From contig DASXZP010000019.1 in NCBI GenBank assembly GCA_036501825.1, positions 57,734-121,733 of the forward strand: 64,000 bases of DNA. Reading direction: 5' to 3'. Positions 46,676 through 55,010 of this stretch are shown here, one piece after another (within the stretch, counting starts at the first letter, position 1; each line of letters opens with the position of its first letter). The notes under the pieces were generated by a model that did no database searches, was not told the origin of the DNA, and saw only the letters and a list, made by a program, of their open reading frames with translations. A program made the translations under genes and the position numbers. The stretch comes from JAFECT01 sp036501825 (lineage in GTDB: Bacteria; Pseudomonadota; Alphaproteobacteria; Caulobacterales; Caulobacteraceae).

Positions 46676-47236
46676 ATGCAGGTTCTGACGAACCCCCCGT
46701 CCGGCTGGCCCGCCCTGGTGCTGAACGCCGACTTCCGGCCGCTGTCCTACTATCCCCTGTCGTTGTGGCCCTGGCAGGAGGTGGTGAAGGCGGTGTTCCA
46801 GGACCGCGTCGACGTGGTCTCCTCCTACGACAAGATCGTGCACTCGCCCTCGGTCGCGTTCCAGCTGCCGAGCGTGGTCGCGCTCAAGCAGTACATCGAC
46901 CAGGACCGGCCGCCGGCCTTCACCCGGTTCAACCTGTTCCTGCGCGACAGCTTTGCGTGCCGCTATTGCGGCTGTTCGGCGGACCTGACCTTCGACCACC
47001 TGATCCCGCGCTCGCGCGGCGGCCGCACCACGTGGGAAAACATCGTCACCGCCTGCGCGCCGTGCAATCTGCGCAAGGGCGGCCGCACCCCGCGCGAAGC
47101 CGGCATGCACCCGTCGCGCACGCCGCACCGGCCGAACATGTACGAACTGCAGGACCTCGGCCGGAGATTCCCGCCGCACTATCTGCACGAAAGCTGGCTC
47201 GACTATCTCTACTGGGACATCGAGCTGGAGCCGTAG
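46676..47236 (+). CDS. HNH endonuclease family protein
   Basis: A 186-residue protein common in bacteria as a chromosomal HNH protein. It opens LVLNADFRPLSYYPLSLWPW, and the HNH core spans about 98-140: CRYCG, LTFDHLIPRSRGG, TWENIVTACAPCN, with zinc Cys pairs CRYC and CAPC. GGAGGG precedes the ATG. Its biological role is unknown; neighbours give no restriction or phage context. Confidence 0.9.
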   Translation: MQVLTNPPSGWPALVLNADFRPLSYYPLSLWPWQEVVKAVFQDRVDVVSSYDKIVHSPSVAFQLPSVVALKQYIDQDRPPAFTRFNLFLRDSFACRYCGCSADLTFDHLIPRSRGGRTTWENIVTACAPCNLRKGGRTPREAGMHPSRTPHRPNMYELQDLGRRFPPHYLHESWLDYLYWDIELEP

Positions 47237-47265
47237 GCGCGCGACGTCAAAGCGTGCGCAACAAA

Positions 47266-47293
47266 AAGGCCGCCGGTTTCCCGGCGGCCTTTT
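47266..47293. terminator. Bidirectional terminator between HNH and HU genes
   Basis: Perfect 11-base stem AAGGCCGCCGG-TTTC-CCGGCGGCCTT with T-runs on both sides, lying between the convergent stops. Confidence 0.9.
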
Positions 47294-47316
47294 CGTATCT
47301 CCGTGGAGAACGATCG

Positions 47317-47664
47317 TCAGATCGCTTCCTTGACTTCCTTGGCGGGGCGGAAGGCGAGCTTCTTGCTGGCCTTGATCTTGATGGCTTCGCCGGTCGCCGG
47401 GTTGCGGCCCATGCGGGCGGCGCGCTTGCGGACCTGGAGGATGCCGAGGCCGAGGCGGACCTTTTCGCCCTTCTTCAGGTGCTTGATGATCATGGTGGTC
47501 ATGTCCGCCATGATCGCCTCGACCGCCTTCTTGGACAGGTCGTGGTTTTCGGCGAGCTTCGCAGCCAGTTGCTTGGACGAAACGGTGACAACCTTGGCGG
47601 TGGCGGCCTTGGCGGGGCTCGCCTTGGCGGCGGAGGCGGAGGCGGTTTTTTTGGCGAAGGCCAT
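47317..47664 (-). CDS. HU-family DNA-binding protein with Lys/Ala-rich extension
   Basis: A 115-residue HU/IHF-type nucleoid protein. The HU core (about 27-115) includes KKAVEAIMADMTTMIIKHLKKGEKVRLGLG and the DNA-embracing arm RKRAARMGRNPATGEAIKIKASKKLAFRPA. About 25 N-terminal residues rich in Ala, Lys and Ser precede it, an extension absent from standard 90-residue HU and reminiscent of histone-H1-like tails. It ends at a strong terminator. Confidence 0.9.
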   Translation of the reverse strand: MAFAKKTASASAAKASPAKAATAKVVTVSSKQLAAKLAENHDLSKKAVEAIMADMTTMIIKHLKKGEKVRLGLGILQVRKRAARMGRNPATGEAIKIKASKKLAFRPAKEVKEAI

Positions 47665-47836
47665 ATGAAGAATTCCTGTGTAATTGTCTCGCGATCAGCG
47701 CAGATAAAGCGCGATTCGCTTGGTTTAAGCATATGCCGACGCGCCGCATAGCCAAAATAGGCCGTAAAATAAGGCTCGGGGGCCCCTGTGACATCGAAAG
47801 GGGAGCCCAGGAGCGGGCCCGGCGACCCTGAACCGC

Positions 47837-48397
47837 CTACCGCAGGTCCAACGCCACCGTCTTGCCGTCGCGGGTTTCCACGCGCTGCATGATCACCATG
47901 GCCGCGTCGCCGTGGGCGGGTTTGGCGCGGGCGATGAGGAACCAGGCGCCGTCGGGCAGGTCGTGGAAGGCGAAGCGGCCGTCGTCGCCGCAGGTCGCTG
48001 ACCGCACAAAGCTGGTGTAGGGCGGCGCGGCCTGGCCGGCGGAGCGCTCGCGCACGGTATCGACCGAGGCCACCGCGTGCTGGTCCGAGCCGTAGAGACG
48101 CATGGTGCGCGCGGCGGAGAAGGGCGTCTGCGGCGTGATCGCCACCGAGCCGCCGGCGCAGGTGAAGGCGCCTGCGGTCTTGGTGTGCAGCGCCACGCGT
48201 CCGACGATGCTGTTCTGGCCCTGGCCGTTCGACCAGGCGAAGTCGCGCGCGTCGTAGTGGTCGGCGGAGCCGGGCGGGGGCGGCCGGTGCGACGGCGGCG
48301 GGACGCTGGGCGGGGGCGGTGGTCCCCCGCCGGTCTCGCACGCAGCCAGCGCCAGGAGCGAACCGAGGGTGAGGAGGGCGGGGATGCGCTGCTTCAT
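47837..48397 (-). CDS. Putative lipoprotein with carboxypeptidase-regulatory-like domain
   Basis: A 186-residue protein with a lipoprotein signal (lipobox LAAC, Cys near residue 20), a Pro-rich linker (PPPPPSVPPPSHRPPPP) and a beta-sandwich-like body with the phrase CGDDGRFAFHDLPDGAWFLIARA typical of carboxypeptidase regulatory-like domains. The ATG at 48397 is required for the signal sequence. Function unknown; it lies 74 bases downstream of coq7. Confidence 0.7.
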   Translation of the reverse strand: MKQRIPALLTLGSLLALAACETGGGPPPPPSVPPPSHRPPPPGSADHYDARDFAWSNGQGQNSIVGRVALHTKTAGAFTCAGGSVAITPQTPFSAARTMRLYGSDQHAVASVDTVRERSAGQAAPPYTSFVRSATCGDDGRFAFHDLPDGAWFLIARAKPAHGDAAMVIMQRVETRDGKTVALDLR

Positions 48398-48471
48398 GAC
48401 GACCTTCGGGGCGACCTTGTGGGCGAGGTCCGTTTTACCGCGTTCCGTGGCGGAAAAAGGTCGCGCGGAAG

Positions 48472-49035
48472 TCACACCTTCTCGCTGATCTTGATCGCAG
48501 CCTTACAGCCGAGCCGGATCATGCCGGCCAGCAGGGTATAGCCCGGCGCTTCGTGCGCGCCCGCTTCGATGGCGCGGTCGCGGTGGGCAAGTTCGTCGTC
48601 GCGGAATTGGGTGAGCTCGGCCGCGAGGCCGGGATCGCGTTCGCGCACTTCCTCGATCTGGTCGGCATAGTGGGCTTCGATCACGTCCTCGACCGCCTCG
48701 GTGCAGGCGTGCGCGGCCTTCTCGCCGAGCAGGGCGGTGCCGACGCCCAGCGCAAAACCCGCCGCGCGCCAGAGGGGCGCCATCAGCGTGGGTCGCACCC
48801 GATTGTCGGTGAGCAGCCGGTCGAAGCGCTTCAGGTGCACCTGCTCGTGCGCTTCCATCTCGGCCATGGCTTCGGAAACCTGTTGGTGTCCGGCGGCCTG
48901 TTCGAAGACGGCGCGCTGGCCCTGATAGATGCAGACGGCGCCCAGTTCGCCGGCATGATCGACACGCAGAATTTCGCTGAGCCGCCGCTTCACGGCGCCG
49001 AGACCGGGCCGCGGCGGGACGGGTTTAGTCAGCAC
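48472..49035 (-). CDS. coq7: Coq7, 2-polyprenyl-3-methyl-6-methoxy-1,4-benzoquinol monooxygenase
   Basis: Coq7 performs the penultimate hydroxylation of ubiquinone synthesis with a di-iron centre. The 187-residue protein shows the ligands: RVDHAGELGAVCIYQGQ (about 24-40), MEAHEQVHLKRFD (about 60-72), EAVEDVIEAHYADQ and DDELAHRDRAIE. The start is GTG inside the 3' end of dsbB (11-base overlap). Confidence 0.93.
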   Translation of the reverse strand: MLTKPVPPRPGLGAVKRRLSEILRVDHAGELGAVCIYQGQRAVFEQAAGHQQVSEAMAEMEAHEQVHLKRFDRLLTDNRVRPTLMAPLWRAAGFALGVGTALLGEKAAHACTEAVEDVIEAHYADQIEEVRERDPGLAAELTQFRDDELAHRDRAIEAGAHEAPGYTLLAGMIRLGCKAAIKISEKV

Positions 49036-49552
49036 GCGGAGCGTCGCTCTTGCGCCGGATCGAGGCGACCAGGCTGAACAGCGCCAGGATCGCCGAGGCG
49101 ATGGTGTTGTAACCGCTCATGGTCACGCCGCCCATTTGCCAGGCGATCACGTCGCACATGGGGGTGGAGATCTTCTTGCCCGCCAGGATCGCCTTCATCA
49201 CCGTCATGTCGAAGCCGCCGCCGGGCGTTCCGGTGCACGAGGCCGGGCCCGGCCACCACTTCATCTCGACCCCGGCGTGGAAGCCTGCGATCACGGTCCC
49301 GGCGGTGAACACCCCGAACAGCAGGAGCGCCGCCAGCTTGGGGGTGCCGCGCGAGCGGAAGAACAGGGCCCAGACCGTGGCCGGCAGCGAGATGATGATG
49401 GCGAACCAGTAGATGTCGCGCTGCTTCAGGCAGAGGTGGCAGGGCATCAGCCCGCCAAAGCTCTCGAACGCGTGCGCGGTGGCCAACGCCGCGGCCGAGG
49501 CCAGGAAGGCGAAGGCGACCCACCAGCGGATGACGAAGCGGAGCCCGTTCAT
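49025..49552 (-). CDS. dsbB: DsbB-family disulfide bond formation protein
   Basis: DsbB reoxidises DsbA and passes electrons to ubiquinone. The 175-residue protein has four membrane helices, the first Cys pair in PCHLC (about 38-42) and the second-loop Cys at about 106 and 132 (ASCTGT, TPMCDVIAW), so the redox set is complete. It overlaps coq7, which makes the quinone it uses. No dsbA lies beside it. Confidence 0.88.
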   Translation of the reverse strand: MNGLRFVIRWWVAFAFLASAAALATAHAFESFGGLMPCHLCLKQRDIYWFAIIISLPATVWALFFRSRGTPKLAALLLFGVFTAGTVIAGFHAGVEMKWWPGPASCTGTPGGGFDMTVMKAILAGKKISTPMCDVIAWQMGGVTMSGYNTIASAILALFSLVASIRRKSDAPRAD

Positions 49553-49607
49553 GGGGGCAAGGCCTACACAAGCCCGGGCGCGGCGTCGAGCGGGCCCATT
49601 TCGCGAA

Positions 49608-50189
49608 CTAGCCGAAGATGAAGTGCGCGCCGATCAGGACGGCGGCGATCAGGACGACGGCGAGCGAGCCCCAGAGCACCAGGTTCTTCTCCACCTGATG
49701 CTGCACCGCGGGGCCGTAGCGCTTGACCAGCCAGGCGCCCAGGAAGAAGCGGGCGCCGCGGGAGATCGTGCAGGCGACGATGAACTTCCACAGGGTGAAC
49801 TTTGCCACGCCCGAGGCGATGGTGACGATCAGGAAGGGGACCGGGATGAAGCCCTTGCCCAGAATCAGCAAAATACCCCATCTATTGAATAGCTTGCGAT
49901 ATTCGGCCAGGTCCACGTGGTGGCCGGTGAGGGCGATGATGTGCACCCCGACCGGCGTCAGGTAGTAGCCGATGGCGTATGCCGCGCAGCCGCCGCTGAC
50001 CGAGGCGAGCATGCACAACAGCGCGTACCACCACGCCCGCTTGGGCCGCATCAGGATCATCGGCGCCAGCATGACGTCCGGCGGAATCGGAAGGCAGATC
50101 GCCTCGATGAAGGCGTGGGCGGCGAGCACGAACGGGGCGCGTTCGCTGGCGGCCTGCCTCAGGAGCCAGTCGTAGAGCGGTCGCAGCAA
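49608..50189 (-). CDS. YqaA/DedA-family membrane protein
   Basis: A 193-residue protein of the VTT/DedA superfamily of the YqaA branch, with the opening AAHAFIEAICLPIPPDVMLAPM and ILLILGKGFIPVPFLIVTIASGVAKF (about 105-130, the re-entrant region with Gly and Pro). DedA-type proteins are linked to lipid scrambling and membrane homeostasis. The start is TTG; no better start is visible. It reads toward dsbB. Confidence 0.85.
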   Translation of the reverse strand: MLRPLYDWLLRQAASERAPFVLAAHAFIEAICLPIPPDVMLAPMILMRPKRAWWYALLCMLASVSGGCAAYAIGYYLTPVGVHIIALTGHHVDLAEYRKLFNRWGILLILGKGFIPVPFLIVTIASGVAKFTLWKFIVACTISRGARFFLGAWLVKRYGPAVQHQVEKNLVLWGSLAVVLIAAVLIGAHFIFG

Positions 50190-50302
50190 GTGGGATGATC
50201 CTGGGTGAACGCAGCGCGCTGCTAGCAGGCTTTCGGACGCAAGTCTCGCGGTGTGACGGCGATCCCCGCTATACCCGCGAGAGCCCGAAGAGGAGGCGCC
50301 GC

Positions 50303-50758
50303 CTGTCCCGCCTGAAGCTCGACGATTACCTGCCCTACCGGCTGTCGGTGGCCTCCAACGCGGTCAGCCGGCGGGTGGCGCGCGCCTACGAGACCCGCTT
50401 CGGGCTGAAGACGCCGGAGTGGCGGCTGGTGGCGGTGCTGGCCGAGGACGGCGAGCTGACCCTGCTGGAGCTGATGAGCCGCACCGCCATGGACAAGGTG
50501 ACGGTCAGCCGCGCGGCCCAGGGCCTTGCTGAGCGGGGGCTGGCGGCCAAGACCCACGACGAACGCGACCGGCGATCCCGGCGGCTGGCCCTGACGGCCG
50601 AAGGCCAGCGGCTGCACGCCGAGGTGGCCCCCGCGGCCCTGGCGGTCGAGCGGGAGCTGTTGGCCGATCTGACCCCGCAGGAAGTTGAAACCCTCGAGGC
50701 GCTGCTGGTTCGCGTCGAGACCGCGGCGCGTAAGCTACAAGGCAGTGGCTCAAGTTAG
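50303..50758 (+). CDS. MarR-family regulator upstream of hpd (probable CTG start)
   Basis: A 151-residue winged-helix regulator: DDYLPYRLSVASNAVSRRVA (about 7-26) and FGLKTPEWRLVAVLAEDGELTLLELMSRTAMDKVTVSRA are typical of MarR proteins controlling aromatic breakdown. The family begins right at the CTG at 50303, which has AGGAGG six bases upstream; the only standard start is an ATG at 50195, giving an Arg-rich 36-residue extension and no good ribosome site. It lies 53 bases before hpd and a palindrome overlaps its stop, suggesting that it controls the tyrosine pathway. Confidence 0.82.
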   Translation: MSRLKLDDYLPYRLSVASNAVSRRVARAYETRFGLKTPEWRLVAVLAEDGELTLLELMSRTAMDKVTVSRAAQGLAERGLAAKTHDERDRRSRRLALTAEGQRLHAEVAPAALAVERELLADLTPQEVETLEALLVRVETAARKLQGSGSS

Positions 50759-50773
50759 TTTCATTTGATACTA
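50756..50773. promoter_or_regulatory. 18-base palindromic operator candidate between marR and hpd
   Basis: TAGTTTCATTTGATACTA is a near-perfect palindrome (half sites TAGTTTCA and TGATACTA, one mismatch), AT-rich in a GC-rich region. It overlaps the marR stop codon and lies 38 bases before hpd, a fitting place for a MarR-type repressor. Confidence 0.6.
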
Positions 50774-50811
50774 TCTCAGGACCCCGAGACCCGGCTCTTC
50801 AGGAGCGACCG

Positions 50812-51879
50812 ATGGCTGTGACCCCCGACAATCCTCTTGGCATCGACGGCTTCGAGTTCGTGGAATTCACCAGTCCCGAGCCCGACCGCATGGCCGAGAT
50901 CCTGGAGCGGATGGGCTTCACCGCCACCCACCGCCATCCGGAGCGCGACGTGGTCCGCTACAAACAGGGCGGCATCACCATGCTGCTGAACCGTCACGCG
51001 ACGGGCCAGGCGGCGGCGTTCCGCGCGTCGCACGGGCCGTCGGCCAACGGCATGGCCTTCCGCGTCGACGATGCGGCCAAGGCCTATGCGATGGCGCTGG
51101 AGCGCGGCGCGAAACCGGCGGATGCGGCATCGACCGCGCTGGGCGCCGAGGCGAAGGTGCTGCAGGGCATCGGCGGGTCGGTGCTCTATCTGATCGACCG
51201 CTACGGCGAGCGCGGCACGCTCTACGACTACTGGCAGCCGATCGAAGGCGCCGCGGAAGCGGAAGCCGAAAACGACGTCGGCCTCTATCTCCTCGATCAC
51301 CTGACGCACAACGTGCGCCGCGGTGAAATGCGCACCTGGTCGGGCTTTTACGGCCGCGTGTTCGGCTTCACCGAGCAGAAGTACTTCGACATCAAGGGTC
51401 AGGCGACGGGGCTGTTCAGCCAGGCGATGATCGCGCCGGACAAGATGATCCGCATCCCGCTGAACGAGAGCCAGGACGACAGCTCGCAGATCGAAGAGTT
51501 CATCCGTCAGTACAACGGCGAGGGCATCCAGCACCTGGCCCTGGCCACCGACAACATCTACGAGACGGTCGAGAAGCTGCGCGCCCGCGGCGTCGAGTTT
51601 CAGGACACCATCGAGACCTATTTCGAACTGATCGACCAGCGCCTGCCGAACCACGGCGAGGACGTCGCGCGCATGCGCAAGAACCGCATCCTGATCGACG
51701 GCTCGGACGAGGAGGGGCTGCTGTTGCAGATCTTCACCGCCAACATCTTCGGCCCGATCTTCTTCGAGATCATCCAGCGCAAGGGCAACCAGGCCTTCGG
51801 CGAGGGCAACTTCCAGGCCCTGTTCGATTCCATCGAGCTGGACCAGATCCGCCGAGGGGTGATCAAGGTTGACGTGTGA
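50812..51879 (+). CDS. hpd: 4-hydroxyphenylpyruvate dioxygenase
   Basis: Hpd converts 4-hydroxyphenylpyruvate to homogentisate in tyrosine breakdown. The 355-residue protein has two vicinal-oxygen-chelate halves and the iron ligands in LLDHLTHNV (about 162-170), GEGIQHLALAT (about 238-248) and FFEIIQRKG (about 323-331, Glu). The length is normal for the bacterial form. hmgA and a fumarylacetoacetase lie downstream. Confidence 0.95.
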   Translation: MAVTPDNPLGIDGFEFVEFTSPEPDRMAEILERMGFTATHRHPERDVVRYKQGGITMLLNRHATGQAAAFRASHGPSANGMAFRVDDAAKAYAMALERGAKPADAASTALGAEAKVLQGIGGSVLYLIDRYGERGTLYDYWQPIEGAAEAEAENDVGLYLLDHLTHNVRRGEMRTWSGFYGRVFGFTEQKYFDIKGQATGLFSQAMIAPDKMIRIPLNESQDDSSQIEEFIRQYNGEGIQHLALATDNIYETVEKLRARGVEFQDTIETYFELIDQRLPNHGEDVARMRKNRILIDGSDEEGLLLQIFTANIFGPIFFEIIQRKGNQAFGEGNFQALFDSIELDQIRRGVIKVDV

Positions 51880-51960
51880 TGAGGCTTCCGTCCGCCCCGG
51901 CTTTTGAGTACCCAGGACCCTTCGGCGGCCGAACCTGGACCGCTATTGCGGAGAAACCCC

Positions 51961-52320
51961 ATGGACGGTCGGACCCTGCTCGGCGCCCTCATTCGCTTCT
52001 TCGGCTTCGGCGCCGCGGCCCTGCAAGTGCTGCAGTTGTTCCAGCAATTGGTGCAGCTGATCGGAATCGCCCAGGTGGCGGCGAGCCAGCCCGGCGCCCA
52101 GGACGCGGCCGCCGCGGCCGCCGCGGCGGCCAAGCAGGCGGTTATTCCCGTCCTGCTGGCCCTGATCCTGTTCGCGGTCGGCCTGCTGATCCTGAAGGGC
52201 GGCGACGCCATCGCGACCTGGGCCTATTCGCCCCGCCGCGGCCGTATCGCCCCGCCGGCCGGCGACAGCGCCTCGGCCAAGCCCGCAGCCCGCAAGCCCG
52301 CGTCCAAACCCATCGAGTGA
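51961..52320 (+). CDS. Membrane protein in the tyrosine cluster, unknown function
   Basis: A 119-residue protein with two hydrophobic segments (about 10-35 and 60-80) around a Gln/Ala-rich stretch including nine consecutive Ala, and a basic, Pro/Ala-rich tail. GGAG lies seven bases before the ATG at 51961. It stands 81 bases after hpd and 28 before the next gene. I do not recognise it. Confidence 0.65.
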   Translation: MDGRTLLGALIRFFGFGAAALQVLQLFQQLVQLIGIAQVAASQPGAQDAAAAAAAAAKQAVIPVLLALILFAVGLLILKGGDAIATWAYSPRRGRIAPPAGDSASAKPAARKPASKPIE

Positions 52321-52348
52321 GGCCGCTCCGGCCCGCGGCGCGCGTCCA

Positions 52349-52675
52349 ATGACCGCCGCCGCGGCCGCCGTAGCCGCTTCCGTCGCCCGGGCGCGCCGCG
52401 AGATCGCGACCGCGTTGCGTGACGCCGGCGCCGTGAGCGAAGCCGGCGCGACCCGGTATCAACCGGCGTCGCGGCTGGGCGCGCGCGTGCTGCCGCGCAT
52501 GATCCGCGCGGGCATTGTGCATGAGACGGCGTCGGGCGACCTGTGGCTCGACGAAGCTGCGTTCGCCGCACGCCAGGCGGCGGCGCGGAAGGGCGCGTTG
52601 CTCGCGATCACGATCGTCTTCGTCGTCGCGGCGATCTGCGTCGGCCTCGGATTGGCGTTGGGATGGTCCAGATGA
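52349..52675 (+). CDS. Tail-anchored small protein coupled to hmgA
   Basis: A 108-residue protein with an N-terminal helical, Arg/Ala-rich cytoplasmic part, a winged-helix-like middle (RMIRAGIVHETASGDLWLDEAAFAARQ) and one C-terminal membrane helix (about 84-105). It ends with an ATGA overlap into hmgA, so it is clearly within the operon. Function unknown. Confidence 0.68.
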   Translation: MTAAAAAVAASVARARREIATALRDAGAVSEAGATRYQPASRLGARVLPRMIRAGIVHETASGDLWLDEAAFAARQAAARKGALLAITIVFVVAAICVGLGLALGWSR

Positions 52676-53820
52676 GCAAGCGAAACTGGTTGCCGGTGAA
52701 AGGCGCCGAGGGCGAACATTCACGCCAGGCCCACGCCGACCTGCCCGACGGCGCCTATGAGCGCGAGATGTCGAAGGAAGGCTTCTTCGGCCCGGCCGCG
52801 TTTCTCTATCACCGCCGTCCGCCGACCAGCTGGTCGAGCTTCGAAGGGCCGCTGCGGCCGCGCGCCTTTGACCTGAACCGCCTCAACGAACCACAGGCCT
52901 CGCCGTGGACCGCGCCGGTGGTGCTGCACAACAAGTCGGTCGAGATCCGTTTCTGGAAGCTCAGCGGTCCGATGCCGGCGCTGGCGCGCAACGCCGACGG
53001 CGATCAACTGTTGTTCATCCATGACGGCGAAGGCGAGCTGTTCTGCGACTTCGGCCGCATGCCGTTTTCCAAGGGCGACTATATCTATCTGCCGCGCGGG
53101 ACCATGTGGCGGCTGTCGCCGAGTCATGCTTCTGGGGCGGCGCTCGCGGTCCTGATGATCGAGGCGACCAACACCCACTACACCCTGCCCGACCGCGGCC
53201 TGCTCGGTCCGCACGCCTTCTTCGATCCGGCCATGCTGGAAACCCCGCACATGGACGAGGGCTTCCGCGCGCACCAGGCGCTGGAGGGAGACGTGCGCGT
53301 CGAGATCAAGAAGCGCGGGCAGGTCTCGGTCGCCACCTATCCATACAATCCGCTGGACGCCATCGGCTGGCACGGCGATCTTGCGCCGGTGCGGCTGAAC
53401 GTGAAGGACCTGCGCCCGGTGATGAGCGCGCGCTATCACCTGCCGCCCAGCGTGCACACGACCTTCCTGTCGGACCGCTTCGTCGTCTGCACCTTTACGC
53501 CGCGTCCGTTCGAGACCGATCCGGGCGCGATCAAGATCCCGTTCTTCCACAACAACGACGACTTCGACGAGGTGCTGTTCTACCACGCCGGCGACTTCTT
53601 CAGCCGCGACAACATCGATGCGGGGATGATGACCTTCCATCCGTCGGGCTTCACCCACGGGCCGCACCCCAAGGCGCTGAAGAACATGCTGACCCAGACC
53701 AAGCCCGCCACCGACGAATACGCGGTGATGATCGACACGCGCGATCCGCTCGAAGTCGGCCCCGGCGCCGCGGCGGTGGAGAACGGCGCCTATGTCGACA
53801 GCTGGAAGACGCCGGGCTGA
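52672..53820 (+). CDS. hmgA: Homogentisate 1,2-dioxygenase
   Basis: HmgA opens the ring of homogentisate to maleylacetoacetate. The 382-residue cupin-type protein carries the iron-site region HNNDDFDEVLFYHAGDFFS and MTFHPSGFTHGPHP (about 285-330), plus DGDQLLFIHDGEGELFCDFG in the N-terminal cupin. It is shorter than the 430-450-residue enterobacterial and mammalian forms but typical of the alphaproteobacterial type. ATG overlaps the previous stop. Confidence 0.9.
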   Translation: MSKRNWLPVKGAEGEHSRQAHADLPDGAYEREMSKEGFFGPAAFLYHRRPPTSWSSFEGPLRPRAFDLNRLNEPQASPWTAPVVLHNKSVEIRFWKLSGPMPALARNADGDQLLFIHDGEGELFCDFGRMPFSKGDYIYLPRGTMWRLSPSHASGAALAVLMIEATNTHYTLPDRGLLGPHAFFDPAMLETPHMDEGFRAHQALEGDVRVEIKKRGQVSVATYPYNPLDAIGWHGDLAPVRLNVKDLRPVMSARYHLPPSVHTTFLSDRFVVCTFTPRPFETDPGAIKIPFFHNNDDFDEVLFYHAGDFFSRDNIDAGMMTFHPSGFTHGPHPKALKNMLTQTKPATDEYAVMIDTRDPLEVGPGAAAVENGAYVDSWKTPG

Positions 53821-53865
53821 TCGGCCCATCTTGTGACCCCAGCGGCCGGCGCCCATGTTTGGCTC

Positions 53866-54126
53866 ATGAGCGCGCAGACCCTTCTCGAACCCGACGCCCT
53901 GGCGGCTGAGGAACTCGGCGCCGCCTGCACCCTGTCGTGGCGCGAGCTGGCGCGGATCGCGCCCTGGGGCGACGCCTATCGCGGCTTCACCGCGTCCGGG
54001 GCCGAGGTGGATATCGAGCGCGCCTATCTGTGGTCCGACGGCGAGGGCGGCGACGTCCTGTGCGAAGTCGTGGTCCGCGGCCTGGGCGGCGAGGCCCAGG
54101 CGGGCTGTGTGGTCCGAAAGCCCTAG
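53866..54126 (+). CDS. Small soluble protein, 86 aa
   Basis: An 86-residue acidic protein with no signal or membrane segment, containing ACTLSWRELARIAPWGDAYRGFT and VDIERAYLWSDGEGGDVLCEVVV. The ATG at 53866 is used; a GTG at 53833 would add eleven residues. It follows hmgA by 45 bases. I do not recognise a family. Confidence 0.6.
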   Translation: MSAQTLLEPDALAAEELGAACTLSWRELARIAPWGDAYRGFTASGAEVDIERAYLWSDGEGGDVLCEVVVRGLGGEAQAGCVVRKP

Positions 54127-54256
54127 TCCCCAGGAGTTCTCCCCAGTTCGCCCCTCGCGCGAACCCTCCACCCGTGAACGGCGTGGCCGCTGTATGCTAG
54201 GGTTAAGACCGAGGCGTCCGGACGTGTGAGTCCGGGGACGGGGAGAGGAGTTCGGG

Positions 54257-54946
54257 ATGGGGCAGGACTTCGACAACGATCCGGTTGTTGTGTCGCACCA
54301 TGGATTCCTGGATGGCCTGTTCGGCGTTCACCTGATCTGGCTCGTCCTCGCGATCATCCTGACCGCGATCATCTTCCACCTGATGAACGCCAACTGGCTC
54401 GAGCCCGAGCGGCGGCGGCGCAAGCGCTTCGCCATTTACACCGACATCGCCAAGGCCCTGAAAACGGCCTCCGAGGCCCGCGGGATGGCAACGCTGGGCG
54501 CGGCGCAGACCCTGCTGCGGCAGGTCAATGAGACCCTGCCGCACACCTTCAAGCTGACCGGCGGCCTAAATGGCCACCTGGGGAAGCTGAAAAAGTTGCT
54601 CGATGGCGAGCCGCGGAAAAAGCCGACGCCGCCCCCGCCGCCTTCGGTCCAGCCGGAAGGCGAGCTCACCCCCGCCGAGCAGGCGCGCGAGGCGGCGTTC
54701 GCCGGCGCGCCCACCATCATCATCGCCAACAACACCAGCGCCGCCTCTGTGGCTGCGGCCAGGGTGGGGCGCGATCGCAGCCACCATCCGCAGGCCCATC
54801 TCCATCCCGAAGAGCGGTCTGACCCGCCGACGACCGAGGAGCTGGCCCGCGACGCCCAGGACCTGATCGAGGCGTTCCGCCTGTGGTGGGCGGAGGCGCC
54901 GCTGCGTCTGGCCGAGATCGAGGCTGCCCAAAACGAACTGGCCTGA
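54257..54946 (+). CDS. Membrane-anchored coiled protein, unknown function
   Basis: A 229-residue protein with one N-terminal membrane helix (about 22-44, HLIWLVLAIILTAIIFHLM), a helical cytoplasmic region with heptad-like spacing (AKALKTASEARGMATLGAAQTLLRQ), a Pro-rich linker and an acidic C-terminal helix. GGGGAGAGGAG lies upstream of the ATG. It sits between hmgA and fah without obvious enzymatic features. Confidence 0.65.
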   Translation: MGQDFDNDPVVVSHHGFLDGLFGVHLIWLVLAIILTAIIFHLMNANWLEPERRRRKRFAIYTDIAKALKTASEARGMATLGAAQTLLRQVNETLPHTFKLTGGLNGHLGKLKKLLDGEPRKKPTPPPPPSVQPEGELTPAEQAREAAFAGAPTIIIANNTSAASVAAARVGRDRSHHPQAHLHPEERSDPPTTEELARDAQDLIEAFRLWWAEAPLRLAEIEAAQNELA

Positions 54947-55010
54947 CGAACTGGTCTGAGGCGCGCCCTGGGCCTGTCATTCGCCCGAGAGATCGCGCTA
55001 TAGCCGAAGC

